A stretch of 64,000 nt of DNA from Brachyhypopomus gauderio (GCF_052324685.1 NC_135211.1:218501-282500), one strand, 5' to 3'; counted from the first letter of the stretch, positions 36,296 to 49,026 are shown. Program-made: numbers and translations. Notes: a model not told the origin generated them from the sequence alone.

Positions 36296-36344
36296 TCCGC
36301 AGCAGCATCAGCAGGAAGCAGCATCAGCACTCCAATGGGGTTAC

Positions 36345-37834
36345 TTGAGGCAAACGGTATGCCTTTTGGGTTGCAGAATGCACCCTTGACTTTTCAAAGA
36401 TTTATGACGTTTTGGTGACCTGAATTTTGTTAGTCTGCTCATTTATTTGGACGACATCGTTATTTTCTCCAAAACATTCGATGAGCATTTGGAACAACTT
36501 CAGGTTGTGTTCGACAGGCTGCGGAAACATGGTTTGAAGTTGAAGCTGCAAAAATGTCAGCTGCTGAGGAAGGAAGTACAGTATTTTGGGCATGTGGTGT
36601 CTGTTGATGGCATCAGCACAGACCCTGAAAAGATCAGTAGGGTGAAAGGGTGCAGCCAACAAACCGCAAAGACCTGTTGAGGTTCCTGTGTTTCTCTGGG
36701 TATTACCGTCATTTTATAGATGGATATGCCTCAATCGCAGCTCCCCTTTACCATCTCACCTCTGGGAATCCAAGAAGGAGGAAAAGAGGCAAATCACCTG
36801 GCGAGGTCATAGTCCCTTTTAGATGGACCAGTGAATGCCAAACTGCCTTCCACACCCTGAAGGAGAGGCTCATCACTGCCCCTGTTTTAGGATATCCAGA
36901 GTACAACCTACCCTTCGTGCTGCAGGTTGATGCCTCAGGAGAAGGCCTGGGAGCAGTTTTGAACGAGTTATAGCGTATGCAAGTAGGACCCTCACCCTTG
37001 CGGAAACACGCTACCCTGCTCACAAATTAGAGTTCTTGTCATTAAAATGGGCGGTCACTGAAAAATTCTATGACCACCTTTATGATAATAGATTTACAGT
37101 GTTGATGGACAATAACCCTTTGAAGTATGTGATGTCCACAGCAAAGCTTGATGCTACTGGCCAGCGCTGAAGAGAAGAGAAAGGGTGCTCCATGAGAACC
37201 TCCTAACACAATGCATGTTCCTTCCAGCAGGTGACAACTTGAAACCAGACACCAATGAGTCTCGTAATAATGACATTTTCACATGAGGTGGTGGAGGTGG
37301 AGGTTGAACTGCCGATACTATAGACACCTTGCTTAGTGCCGATTCCAGGGAAGGGAACTCAGAGTATGCGGAGTCTGACGTCCAGGTTGAGGATGCTGTG
37401 GCCCAGACAGATCATTCTGGAGGTGGCCCAGTCATAGAGGTTGTGTCTAATCCTAAGGTGTCCCAATGACGTTATCCAGTCAGAAAGAGGCGTGCCCCAA
37501 ATAAGCTGTCCCTTGAGCTGCATGCCACTGAAGCTGAAATGATTTGGCGAAAGATCGAAAGGGTGAAAGTCGGGATGTTTTAGCGATGGCAGTTTCGTTT
37601 GTAGATTTTTTCATTTGGACATCTGGAATGTGTAGGGATTGTGTTTGATTGTGTGTGTGATCAATATGTTTTGTACATCGTGTATGTGATTTCATATTTT
37701 TGTCATTTTTTCTATTTTACTTCGTAAAGCCACTGCCCGCTACGGATTGAGAGTTAATTCTTCCAATAAAGCAGCGCAACCACATGACGAACCACAGCTC
37801 GCGTTCCCTGGTTTCTTTTATAACACCTAACACA
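36345..37834 (+). mobile_element. Second Ty3/Gypsy remnant, plus strand
   Basis: About 36360-36690 reads as the end of a Gypsy reverse transcriptase (MPFGLQNAPLTFQRFM, LDDIVIFSKTFDEHLEQL, LKLQKCQLL). About 36690-37160 is RNase H (FLCFSGYYRHFIDGYASIA, LPFVLQVDASGEGLGAVL). A short C-terminal tail follows and then a probable 3' LTR. Fossil: heavily broken, with no recognisable integrase, gag or 5' LTR. It is a different lineage and orientation from the minus-strand elements next to it. Confidence 0.85.
37576..37832 (+). repeat. Probable 3' LTR of the plus-strand Gypsy remnant
   Basis: It starts TG right after a purine-rich stretch (gaaagtcggga) and ends in CA. It has AATAAA at 37765-37770, a normal place for LTR poly(A). 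No partner LTR is in the window, so the ends are inferred. Confidence 0.5.
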
Positions 37835-38632
37835 ATGCAGAGCTTCGCTAGGGAACCGCGGAGAGAGACAGGGTTACAGTAACATTATGAAAAGAGCCCA
37901 TACTCAGGTGAGCAGGTGATACTCAGGTGAGCATGAGATTCTCAGGTGAGCATTTTTCTTCATTGTTCACAAAGAAATTTGTTCTGCTCTTGAGCTATTC
38001 TTGCTATTCTATGACTTCAAACACAAAAGCAGCCTTGGTGTCACTTGGTCACACAATTAAATATGTTGATGAAAATATAATCTAGGCTTAGTATAGAGAT
38101 GCAAATACAAACTCAAACAATATGCCCAGTTGTGGTTATTCTGATACAGAGATAATCCTCACTAACAAAACCAAACTTTTTCAGTAGAGATAACTTTTTC
38201 TATCTGAATTGTAGATTCTTGTACTAGACATTTAATTAAATGTGGAGGTTTGGATATTTGGGTTTATCTGGTCGTGCTATATTTAGTGATATAATGGTGT
38301 CCAGGAGATGGCAGTAGACAGTAACATTTTAGAGAGCAGACAGCAGAGTATGGTATGCCTTTAGTGTTATTACCTTTCTACAATCACCCCACAGCTGTAT
38401 AGATAGGAGAGAGATTTAATCATGAGATGTAAAATCTAGCAATTTTGGAAGCCCTGCGTAAGATGTGAGGAACTGCTCCAGAGTGTTGGTGTAAACAGAT
38501 CATTTACAGGTTGCTTCTATGTGTAATTTTTTGATCTTGTTTTTTTTAGTGTACATTATATTGTTCAATTACTCCACCGCTTCATTTCGCTTTTCTGGTG
38601 GTAGAAATGGATGCCAAGACTTCCAAATATGT

Positions 38633-38865
38633 GTTTCCTTTTCTCTCTATCAATCCCTCCTTCCTTCTCCCTCTCTTTCTTCTCTGTATATCCTCCTTCC
38701 TTCTCTCCCTCTCTGCCTCCCATTCTGTTATTTCTCCCCCTCTCTCACTTTCTCTTCCTCCTCCCCCTTTCTCTCTCTTCTTTCTATCTCTCCCTGTTTC
38801 TTCTTTCTCTCTCTCTCTCTCTCTCCTCTCTTCCCTTTCTTCTTCTTCCTCTCCCTCTCTTCTTC
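38633..38865 (+). repeat. Polypyrimidine (CT-rich) tract
   Basis: About 230 bp almost entirely of C and T on the plus strand, mainly tctc and ttcc steps. It is open in all three plus frames only because such tracts lack stop codons. Mirror-like stretches could form triplex DNA. Confidence 0.9.
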
Positions 38866-40280
38866 CTGAACCATTAACTCTTTTGGTCTCTCACTTCACT
38901 GCCAATAAACATGCACAAGACAAATGAAAAATATTTCAAATAATTTTTTAGTTATTTTGGGCATCAGTTTAATTGATGTTGTCCATCTATGATATGTTGT
39001 CATAGCAACTGTTCTGGAATTAAATAAAAATGTACACATTCTGTTCTAGGCATGTAGTGTTGAAGGATTAGTAGTAATTGTAATGTTGAAGCTTTCCTCC
39101 CTTAATGTAGTCATGCTGTCGTACATCTGTTTTCATTCTGTGGTCTACAGGTGATGTATCCTTTATATTCAGAGATGTGAGGTTCAGAGACGTCCCATGA
39201 AATTGTGAAAGGTGTTAAACCCACTAAAATTATACATATTATGATCAATTTATTTATTTGAAAATTTTTATGCATTCTCTTATGAAGCAAACTTTCTCAC
39301 ATTTTAAACAAATAAACACAAATCATTTTTGAGCTGAATTTCTTTTTTACAAGAAAAGCTAAATTTGGTGTGTGATTACCTGCTAAACAAGACACACATG
39401 GCCCAGGGCCAACTCGCATTTACATACTATCCCACACCTGACCATATGTGTACCTGACCATATGTTGTGATCACTAGACATGTTTGGTATGAGTGCAATG
39501 GGCTGGATTAAAGATGGGTGAATGTTGGGTAGATATTGGGTGGATGACTTCACAGTTCACTGAAAAGAATGAATAATAATTTTGTCCATGAACATCACAC
39601 ACCTATTTGAGCATCCAGTTACCATGGTAAGCCTTAGCCATTTCAGTAGAAAAACAATGTATTAATACCTGTTAATGTTTAGTACAGCAATACATGTACA
39701 CTGTTTGGAAATGAAGAAGAAGGCATTGTTTTTAGCTGCATGCATGTTAAACATTAGATCACGTGTCAAAGTATATCTCTGGATACACAAGGACACCTGC
39801 AGTTTGATGTACCTCATCTGAAGGACCATCAGCACAGTAGGATCATCATCCTTGCTTTGATGTCCTCTTCATGTTTATTCATTAGTACAAAACATCAGAT
39901 TTGAGAATTGGCAGGCTTGTTTTGGTTTGCATGTACATGACATCAAAATGTTAAATATTGTCATGATCTCAACATTGCCAATATTCATAGGTAAAATGTG
40001 TTGGGGAAAGGGAGATTGAAGGATTTTTTGCTTGCTTACACACAGTGTATGAGACTGTAGAGATGCTCTACTATCTGTTCTGTGGGGTGTGTGCCTTCAA
40101 AGTGAATATCCACTGATTAGCAGGAAACCAGGAAGATTAGAACTATTATTACACACATGATCCGAACAAGTCTTCACCCAGCAGATCTGCTGAAGTTTCC
40201 TGGATCTAGCAAACACCTTCAATTAGTGACTGCTTGTTAATTCAGGTACACTGCAATGCAACACAATGCAATGCGAGCTT

Positions 40281-40526
40281 GGTTTAGAGAGCAGATCTGT
40301 GCCTAGTTATCAGGTGAGTGTTGTTTATTTGGAGAGCACATCTGTGCTTAGTTATGGGGTGAGTGTTTATTTAGAGAGCACATCTGTGCTTAGTTTGATA
40401 TTTGAGTGTATATTTAGAGAGCAGATCTGTGCCTAGTTATCAGGTGAGTGTTGTTTATTTTGAGAGCACATCTGTGCTTGGTTATGGGGTGAGTTTATAT
40501 TTAGGGAGCACATCTGTACTAGTTAT
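40281..40526. repeat. Degenerate tandem repeat, about 50-60 bp unit
   Basis: About five copies of a motif built on agagagca, catctgtgc, ttagttat and ggtgagtg, alternating between an agatctgtgcc and an acatctgtgc version. No function is visible. Confidence 0.8.
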
Positions 40527-41305
40527 TGATTCAGATAAATCAAATTCTGTAAAAAAATAATAATAAAAAATAAGAAAAAAAATAGAAATTAGAAATTCAT
40601 TCATTTGCATTTTCTCTGAGGAAAAAAAAGGTGCTCAGATATTTGAGAAGCACAAACTGTTCTATCGATCCCTGAGTTAATCACCCCATTTATCCATTAT
40701 ATCTGCTGGTGGACTCTACAGACTGTGAAAGGATGCAAGCCTTGACTCTAATCCTACCTGTTCATTTGACACACCTCATTAAACCTGACAGTCCGTTCAG
40801 ACTTTCCCAAAGGATTCTTATGAGATGTGGCCACCGCCACAGGCATTCAAGTAGGCTATCTGGCTGTCATGAGATCAGTAAAAAGGACTTTGGCCCAGCA
40901 TCAACTGGACAGGCATCAAATGTCATCTCACTGATAACCTATCAACTGATAAACAGGGTCAAGAATTCCATTAAAAGAAAGTACATTATATAATAATAAG
41001 GCTGGACTTCAAGCAAATGGAACGATTTCTGACTTATGAAATTCTGCAGCTGCACATGCTCTGCGGACCCAGTGTGTGATACCTATGTCTGTTAAATGTT
41101 CTCAGTTCTTGCAGTTAATTTCCTTAATTTGAAAGGCTACGTTTTAATCGAATTAGCTGTGATTCACTAAATCACTGAAAATAGTGACAAGATTATAACA
41201 GATGTGCACTTCTACAGACAAAACGTACGAGGGTAAAACCACCCGTCTTTTAAAAGAACATTAGGACCCCCCCACCCCCGCATCAGGGCGGCTTTTTGCC
41301 TCTAG

Positions 41306-41338
41306 CCAATAAACGCTCTGAGCTCTCCCGTTATAAAA
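41306..41338 (+). promoter_or_regulatory. Likely core promoter: CCAAT at 41306 and TATAAAA at 41332
   Basis: A CCAAT box (41306-41310) lies 22 bp before TATAAAA (41332-41338), about 105 bp upstream of the receptor start codon. The expected start of transcription would be near 41360. Both motifs are seen; their use is inferred. Confidence 0.6.
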
Positions 41339-41442
41339 CTCCGTCTCGTGGTTGCGCTTTTCAGTTCTGCTTTCAGAAGGACAAATACATATATGTCGCT
41401 GCAGCCAGTAAGTGATATCAGACGGGAGTTAGCAGCGCAACC

Positions 41443-43188
41443 ATGCAATCTTCGTTATTTGCAATGGGACGCGGCTTTGGGATTCCCACTCCAGTGTCAT
41501 CCGTGTGGAAGTCAGGGGATCCACTGCTGTCTAACTGGTCCGTGCAAGAAAGAGATAACGGAACGCCTCTTGGTGATCTGGAAACGTTTGACAACCGGCG
41601 CGCGCAATATGGACAGTTTTCTCAAACTACATCTGTATTTTTGACCGTGCTTATGACCCTCCTAGTCTTCGCCACGGTTCTTGGCAATGCGCTGGTCATT
41701 TTGGCTTTTGTAGTAGAGAAAAGTTTGCGCACCCAAGGCAATTTTTTTTTTTTAAATTTGGCTATAGCAGACTTTCTGGTCGGTAAGTGACTCCTCACTC
41801 ATCCACAGAATAATATCGTTATTTATGTAGGTATGCTGTGTTAAAGTATATACACCTGTCTCTGCTAGGAGGGTTTTGCATCCCAGTGTACATCCCCTAT
41901 GTGCTGACGGGGGAATGGAGACTAGGCAGGGGTCTCTGTAAGCTGTGGCTGGTGGTGGATTACATGCTTTGCACAGCATCGGTCTTTAACATCGTTCTCA
42001 TTAGCTTCGACAGGTTTCTCTCCGTCACAAGAGCGGTAAGAACAACGTGTCATTTTTCAGTTGTAAAACACGATGAGAAGAGCGTTCGTGTAGTTATCCA
42101 TTTCAAACGAGTGTAATAATGCATGGAAACAAGATTAACTCTAGATCGTAATCTGAAAATAACAGATCGCGAAGAATGACTTGTTCCAGTTTTTTTTTAT
42201 TACGCTAAAGGGCGCCCACTTTAATAATTTACATGTAACCTCTGAGCAATTAAATCAGTAGAGCTCTCTATTGCAGGTCAGTTACCGATGCCAAAAGGGC
42301 GTAACGCGTGAGGCCGTTTTGAAGATGCTGTGTGTTTGGCTCGCCGCTTTCCTGCTCTACGGGCCAGCAATTATCAGCTGGGAGCACATCACCGGCAGAA
42401 GCGTGGTACCAGACGGAGAGTGCTATGCAGAGTTTTACTTCAACTGGTACTTTTTGATGACTGCTTCCACTGTTGAGTTTTTCACGCCTTTCATAAGCGT
42501 TACGTATTTTAACCTCAGCATTTACATCAACATTCGCAACCGGTGTACAATTAGGGAGGAGCAATCGACTTGTGTGCGCCTCAGGAATGGCGACATGAAG
42601 CAGTTCGGAGCGCCCGATATGCAACGCGTTTTCTTCGTAAGGCCAGCTGAAGCAAGCAGCGTTGTAGATATGCATTCGAAATCTAGGTGTTGTCGAATAT
42701 CCAACGCCAAGATTTCAGCAACTGAGCCAGACAACCCCGGCCGAGTGAAGCGAAGGATCAGCGCGATACCGGACCTTCCACCGCTGCAGATTGGGAATAT
42801 GGTGCCGACTTCCAAGGAGACACGATTGCACTACACAGATCAGTCGTGTGGCGTGCATCGAAACCGACAGGACATGTCCTCAAACTTGGCAAGCCGCTTT
42901 CGTCTTTCCAGGGACAAGAAAGTAGCAAAATCTCTTGCGGTAATAGTTTGCGTGTTTGGTCTGTGTTGGGCCCCATACACGCTGCTAATGATAATCCGCG
43001 CTGCATGCCACGGACAATGTGTGCAGCACTACTTGTACGAGATCTCGTTTTGGCTTCTATGGGTTAATTCATCCATCAATCCTGTGCTGTATCCTCTATG
43101 CCACACCAGTTTCAGAAGAGCATTCAGTAAATTACTGTGCCCAAGTAAAATTAAAATCCAACCCCAATATATGGACCAAAAATACTAG
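41443..43188 (+). CDS. hrh3: Histamine H3-type receptor (three exons)
   Basis: A class A amine GPCR of the plasma membrane; the mammalian H3 receptor couples to Gi/o and dampens transmitter release. Exons are 41443-41782, 41869-42035 and 42277-43188, with GT/AG introns of only 86 and 241 bp, giving 472 residues (human H3: 445). The introns fall after LNLAIADFLVG and after RFLSVTRA, as in mammalian HRH3. Visible features are N-glycosylation sequons at N31 and N39, TM1 GNALVILAFV, Cys137 with Cys218, amine-binding Asp144 (VVDYM), DRF in place of DRY at 161-163 (also in human H3), Glu236 in TM5 (STVEFFTP), a long third loop, CWAPY in TM6 and NPVLY in TM7. The end LLCPSKIKIQPQ matches H3 rather than H4. 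The ATG context is caaccATGc. The third loop is diverged, so it could be a fish H3 paralogue rather than the single orthologue. Confidence 0.92.
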
Positions 43189-43632
43189 CAAGCAATGAAA
43201 CTGATTTGTATTTATTTTTGTATTATTATTATTTTTGGTCAACAATGTTTACAAATCAATTAGTATTTGATTTGTGAAAAGGCTATTTGTGTTCGTAATT
43301 TTTTTAAATTGAAAACGACTGTAAATTGTAAACACACTTTTTACTTATATCTCGTCAAATGTCAGTGTGCCCTGTCGAATATCCTGTCAAATCGATGCTT
43401 ACACAATTCCAGAAAATGTTTTTTGTTTCTCAAATGATTTCAGGAATGGATTATACTTAAAATGTGACGTTTTTACACGACGACACTTAAGTATTTAAGA
43501 TCGAATCAACTCCATGTAACTTTTTTTAACAAGTTAGAGTGATTAGTCTGTTGTCAATTAGAGCAGCAGTGCAGACGCATCTGAGACACGTCAGGAACGG
43601 CTGCCTTGCAAACGTATTGCACAAGGTCAATG

Positions 43633-43638
43633 AATAAA
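43633..43638 (+). terminator. Candidate poly(A) signal AATAAA
   Basis: First AATAAA downstream of the receptor stop codon, about 445 bp beyond it. No transcript evidence can be seen from sequence. Confidence 0.35.
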
Positions 43639-43639
43639 C

Positions 43640-44150
43640 TGCACAAACAGTGCCCAACGCTGCTCGCACAACGCCGGCGTTGAAATTCGGTGTCCTTTTG
43701 TTTCATTAAAAGCTGATGCTGTTCTTAAGGAGGCTGACCAGAAAAAGTCAATCAGGACTGAACTCTATCAGTTCTTGATGGGCAATGAATACTTTGTCCT
43801 ATAGCCTACAGTGTATTTTCAAGTATGTTTCTCGGAGGATATTTTAAAAGATTAATTAACCCACTTTCATGTTTAACACGTGGGATTAAATGATGAGACA
43901 AACGATATCTCAAACTCGGACTGGACTCCGTTCTTTATTCTTACATTAACAGCCATTTCAAGTTTCTCCAAGCATGTAAGGAAGGATTATAACAGGGCAA
44001 ATTGAGACCCACTCTGTTCACTTCTGTTCTTACATTAAGCTATTACAATCTGCCACATCTCTTTGGTTTCTGTTACAAAACCTTTCCAAATGGCAGCCAT
44101 TTCATGAAACTGAATCCCTGAATATTTGCTAAGGTATATTTAATATATAA
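43640..44150. other. Intergenic DNA with no recognisable feature
   Basis: AT-rich, no open frame of note, no repeat family that I recognise. Confidence 0.5.
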
Positions 44151-44154
44151 ATAT

Positions 44155-46620
44155 GTCAAGTTTATTTATATAGCGCTTTTCACAACACATGTTGTCACAA
44201 AGCAGCTTTACAATCGTATGGGTCCAGAGGCGACCGTGGCATGGAAAAACTTCTTATGATGGTGGGGATTAGGAAGAAACTTCGGGAGGACTCAAAAGGG
44301 AACCCATCCTCCATTGGGCAGCCAGTTAGCACAAGCCCGTGGTGTGCAGGGTGGTTCTACAGTTATAGTTAAGATTATTGTTCTCTGGCCAAGTAGTCAC
44401 AGTCACTTCGGTGCAGATGGTGAACCTCAGGTAGGAGCTAGCATCAGCACGTCCTCTTGCAGCAATGGCATATCCAACCCCGGCATCAGTACATCCACCG
44501 GCAAGCCAATCTCCCAGGTGCTTGTAGGTGCTTGCATGCAATTATCTTGGGTAGAAGCATGCAAAAAGATAGACAATACAGACTGAGTGTGTGAACATCA
44601 ATTTAAACCACCATTGATTTAAACTTACATACCTCATGTGCCAGTGATGAGCATGTGGCTCCGGCAGGCTGATCTATAGCAGCATAACTAAAGGGAGGGG
44701 TTCAGAGGTGACCAGTCATGAGGGCTCACTGAGACATTGCTTTCCAGTCAAGTCATTGTCTAGACCAGGGGTGGGGAACTTCCCCGACTTCGTTCAAGAT
44801 TAACAGATACCCACCTGGAGAATCAGTTACGTTTAGCCACAGCATCTTTGCCCCCAGATATTCCACAGCTGGTCAAGACCAAACATTCTCAGCCCTCACA
44901 TTAAAACTGTGATAAGGTAAGGTATTTTTTTAAACGTAAACTGTCAACTTAGACAATCTCCCAGGCCGCTATTTGAGTATGGGGGCACTAGAGTGATGCC
45001 ATGACACAGCTGGATGACAGCATCAACATCTCAGATTACCAGAAATCTCAAAGTCTGGGGGCCCCTGATCCCCACACCTTACAAGGGGAATATTAGCTGA
45101 AGGCTTGATTAAATAGGTGAGTCTTAAGTCATATTTCACCATAGAATGCTCTGAGCATTCGTTATTTACTAGTACAAATTGGTAACGATCTGTCAGGTAG
45201 GACCTGAACCAGGAGCGTGCTTGACCTCTTATGCCAATGAGTGTCTCCAGCCTATTAAGTAGAATATTATGATCAAAATGGTTATGGTGTCAAAAGCAGC
45301 ACTGAGGTCTAGCAGTAGAAGTAAATGTGTCCTTTATCAGAGGTTATTAAGAGATTGTTCAGTACTTTAGTAAGTGCCGTTTCAGTGCTGTGATGGGGTC
45401 TAAATCCAGACTGAAATAATTCTGACATGTTCTGTCTGTAAGAAGGAAGAGAGTTGTGAAGAAACTACTTTCTCAAAAATGTTTGATATGAATGACAGAT
45501 TAGAGATTGGCCTATAGTTGGACAGTTCATGGGGGTTAAGACCAGGTTTTTTAAATTAGCGGCTTGATAACTCCGATTTTAAATGAACTGGGAATGTAGC
45601 CCAGGTTTAGAGAATAGTTAATTCTAGTAAGCAAAGGTTCTACATTGCAATGCAGTAATTCTTTAAGTAGATGGGTTGGTATGGCATCTAGTATGCATGT
45701 GGAGGGCTTAGCAGATTCCACCAGTGAAATAAGCTCCTCACAACCAATTGGGGAGAAGGACTCTAACAGGGCATCAGAGCTGATCAGACAGCTGCCAAGG
45801 TGCATTGGCATGTTGACAGGCTCTGAGATAGCACTACTAATTTTTTCCCTAATTTTATCAATGTTATTATTAAAGAATTTCATAAAACTGTTACTGCTAC
45901 ACTGTAGTGGGATTAGTGAATTGATTTGTTCATGGCTCCTCGTAAGGCTGGAAACAGTTTTAAATAGGAGTCCTGAATTGTTTTTATGTTTTTCTATAAG
46001 TATGGGGATTTTGCCGTATGAGGGGCATGCTTATATTCAATAAGGCTGCTTTTCCATGATAGTCTCTATACACTTCTAACTTTGACGTCTGATAGCACTA
46101 CATGAGACAGTAAGTCTGAAAACTCCTGTAAGAACTCAGAGTATGAACCAGAGGGGCGGTAAATAGTAATTAACATAAATGACTGCGACGCTTTGTTGGT
46201 TGTTACATTTGATAAGGGAGAAGCTTGGTTTAGGGCCATATAGTCATTTGGTCGGCTCCATGTTTCCGTCAAGCAAAGCATGCATAGATTATGATTGATA
46301 ATCATTTCATTAACAAGCAATGCTTTAGATGACAGGGTTCTAATATTCAGCAGTCCTAGTTTCAGATTTAAACTACTCTCTGAGGGAGCGTAGTTGAATT
46401 TAACATTGATTGAATTTTGTCTGCTAACTTTGCGAGAAAAATGTTTTGGTACTCGAGGAACAGACACAGTTTCAATCTGGTGTGACCTAGGTGATGTCTC
46501 TTTGCAGCTCGCAGACAGTCGGTTTAGCCTGTGTGTCTGCTGCCTGGCCTCGGCTCTGGTTTGTCAATCCCCATTAACTACTCCTACACTACCACTATTA
46601 AGCCTAGCAGATATGCTACG
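44155..46620 (-). mobile_element. L2-like LINE, internally shortened and decayed
   Basis: On the minus strand the order is endonuclease (46467-46066: LKLGLLNIRTLSSKALLVNE, LCLTETWSRPNDYMALN), start of reverse transcriptase (45883-45551: SAKPSTCILDAIPTHLLKEL, NYSLNLGYIPSSFKIGVIKP), weaker RT sequence to about 45120, and a 3' UTR down to 44155. The catalytic YADD region and the C-terminal domain seen in the 28042-29665 copy are missing between RT start and UTR. The UTR ends in the same tail (tttatttatatagcgctttt) that recurs across the window. Several frame breaks are present. Confidence 0.85.
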
Positions 46621-46819
46621 GGAAATGAGAGAAGCACCCTCCCAAGAGGGGTGAATGCCCTCTCACTTCAAAAGGTCAGGCCTGCCCTCATAACATGTCC
46701 AATTATCTATATAACCCACTGAGAGTCTCCTATAACCAGAATGCACCATATACCATAAATATATGTAATATTTGGTTAATTAAATTCTGTGGCTGTTTTT
46801 GAGGCTTCAACATCTCAGT

Positions 46820-47495
46820 GCTTTTGTGCTGCTGCTGTCCTGCAGTGGTAAGAGGGATTTTAAGCCATTCTTCTTGCAGGATAGTGGCCAGGTCACTACG
46901 TGATGCTAGTGGAGGAAAACGTTTCCTGACTCACTTCTCCAAAAAAACAGTCTTTCACCAGTTTTGCTGTGTGTATTGGTGCATTGTCATCCTGATACAC
47001 GGCATCGCCTTCAGGATACAATGTTTGAACCATTGGATGCACATGGTCCTTCAGAATGGTTCGGTAGTCCTTGGCAGTGACGCGCCCATCTAGCACAAGT
47101 ATTGGGCCAATGGAATGTCATGATATGGCAGCCCAAACCATCACTGATCCACCCCCATGATTCACTCTGGTCAACAGTCTAGGTGGTACGCCTCTTTAGG
47201 GCTTCTCCACACCATAACTCTCCCAGATGTGGGGAAAACAGTAAAGGTAGACTCATCAGAGAACAATACATGTTTCACATTGTTCACAGCCCAAGATTTG
47301 CACTACTTGCACCACTGAAACAGATATTTGGCATTGGCACGAGTGACCAAAGGTTTGGCTATAGCAGCCCAACCGTGTATATTGACCCTGTGGACAGTTT
47401 TTGTGGAAACAGGAGAGTTGAGGTGCACATTTAATTCTGCCATGATTTGGGCAGCCGTGGCTCTTGATACATCACTAAGACTTTGGGAGTTTTTC
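46820..47495 (-). mobile_element. Tc1-like transposase fossil
   Basis: On the minus strand, 47495-47303 gives the N-terminal helix-turn-helix region (SLSDVSRATAAQIMAEL). The middle (47300-47097) is out of frame but still recognisable. 47096-46896 gives the catalytic part DGRVTAKDYRTILKDHVHPM and YQDDNAPIHTA, in which one catalytic Asp of the DDE triad sits. The frame changes between the blocks and I see no clear terminal inverted repeats, so the element is dead and truncated. It lies between an L2 5' region and an L2 3' tail. Confidence 0.85.
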
Positions 47496-47615
47496 CTTGC
47501 CACTGTTGCCATTGGCTTGCTCACTGGGGGCTAGGACTCGGACACTTGTAAAGCTGCTTTGTGACAACAACTGTTGTAAAAAGCGCTATAAAAATAAAAT
47601 TTGATTGATTCATTG
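47485..47615 (+). repeat. L2-type LINE 3' tail fragment
   Basis: Contains gggagtttttccttgccact, then gctgctttgtgacaacaact and agcgctataaaaataaaatt, ending in a ttga-type tail. It is the plus-strand version of the 3' end seen at 28042-28270. Confidence 0.75.
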
Positions 47616-47689
47616 ATATCTTGGTCACAGATTCGCCAGCAAGACATGCACCATCTATTTGTCCTCTTTTAGTGAGCCACACAATGTTC

Positions 47690-47866
47690 CTTGTTCCTTT
47701 TGAGTCTTGGTCCTGCCGAGGTTTCTTCCTAATCCCCACCATCATAGGGAGTTTTTCCTCGCCACTGCTGCGTCTGGCTTTCTCATTAGAGATCTGGACC
47801 CATACAAAGCTGCTTTGTGACAACATGTGCTGCAAAACGCATATATAAATAAATTTGACTTGACTT
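47690..47866 (+). repeat. Second L2-type 3' tail fragment
   Basis: Starts ttgttccttttgagtcttgg and ends taaataaatttgacttgac. It is closer to the 44155 copy than to its neighbour at 47485, so the two are separate insertions. Confidence 0.75.
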
Positions 47867-48068
47867 TTGAACCCATAATGTTTTAGCATTGCAATATTTT
47901 GAGTAAAACTGTGCTCACCCCACTAATTAAATCTTCACACACTGCTCTTACTGGTGCAATGATGTGCATGTAATGAAGATTGGCCACCAGGCTAGTCCAA
48001 TTTAGCAATGAAACCTCCCACACTAAAATGACAGGTGTATGTTTCATTGTCCAACCCCTGTGTGTGTG

Positions 48069-48072
<4 letters not shown>

Positions 48073-48124
<52 letters not shown>
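48073..48124. repeat. (TA)26 microsatellite
   Basis: Uninterrupted TA dinucleotides over 52 bp. Confidence 0.98.
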
Positions 48125-48125
<1 letters not shown>

Positions 48126-48129
48126 CCAG

Positions 48130-49020
48130 TCCTCCCTAGCAATGTACACAACTCTAAAAGGTAGAGTCCAGAGCAGTTTCCCTGGCAACAAGCAGTAACA
48201 GAGCAACCAACCCGAAACACGTGATTCACTGGTTTCAAAGTTGCTTGCTGACAGATTGTAGACTGTCACATAGGATCAATTACTAGAAGTTAAAACAAAG
48301 GCTGAGTGGATAGTTGAACCCACTGTGTTCACAGCGCCTCTCAGGATCTCTGGTTTATTCCAGGTTGTCAGCACAGAAGTCTTGAATTTTATTGTATAAA
48401 CTGACTCAAGTTTACACCACTCCAGGTGAACTGGAGGGTTTGGTTGTCATACATATCCATATTTAAAAGGTGCTGCAATCAAGTATGTTTTTTGCTACCT
48501 TTCTCCAGACTCTTTTACTCAAGAGTCCACCATCTTTCTTTACATCCTGCATAGAAGGTTCCTTATTGCTTTAATACAATAAGGCCATGTTGAAATATTT
48601 ACTTGCTAAATGCAGTCCTGGGTAGTAAATGAAAAATGTTTTCGCAGAGCAACTATTTTAGTTCCAGGATGTGAAGTGAAAGTGAAATAATAAATAGCAG
48701 CAGCTCTATACTTAACCTGTAATCCCGTTAGCACACATCTGAAAACACATGACAGACAGACGCTCCCTATTAAAGTCAAGGAAGGAAAAAGTACACTTTA
48801 CTACAACACATCACCCACCCATAGCCCCCCACTCACTTTTATTACACAAGTCTGAGCTCATTGCTAAAGTTCCATGCTGTAGTGGAATCTCTAATTCAAC
48901 ATTCACAAGCAGCAGAGTTTTCATAATGGAAGAACAAAGTACAGTACTGTTGCTTAAGAAAAACATGCACAGAAAAATGGGGTTAATATTTTGTTTATTT
49001 GTGCAAATGTCATGAAATCA
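48130..49020. other. Intergenic DNA downstream of vps35
   Basis: No gene or recognisable repeat. The vps35 transcript (minus strand) may end here or just above: an AATAAA on the minus strand lies at 49027-49032. Confidence 0.45.
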
Positions 49021-49026
49021 ATGATA

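Larger units (their letters stand above)
37835..41300. other. Intergenic DNA upstream of the H3-type receptor gene
   Basis: AT-rich non-coding DNA. Besides the pyrimidine tract and the short tandem repeat listed separately, it has a small triplication of a ctcaggtgagca motif near 37910-37955. I find no exon, RNA gene or recognisable transposon. Confidence 0.6.

Noticed and set aside
38519-38927. Three overlapping open frames rich in Ser, Leu, Phe and Pro
   Set aside because: They are the translation of a polypyrimidine tract, which lacks stop codons.
42271-42675. Minus-strand frame antisense to the receptor exon 3
   Set aside because: Shadow of the strongly coding plus strand; no family match.
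48044-48269. Frames of alternating Tyr and Ile
   Set aside because: Translation of the (TA)26 microsatellite.
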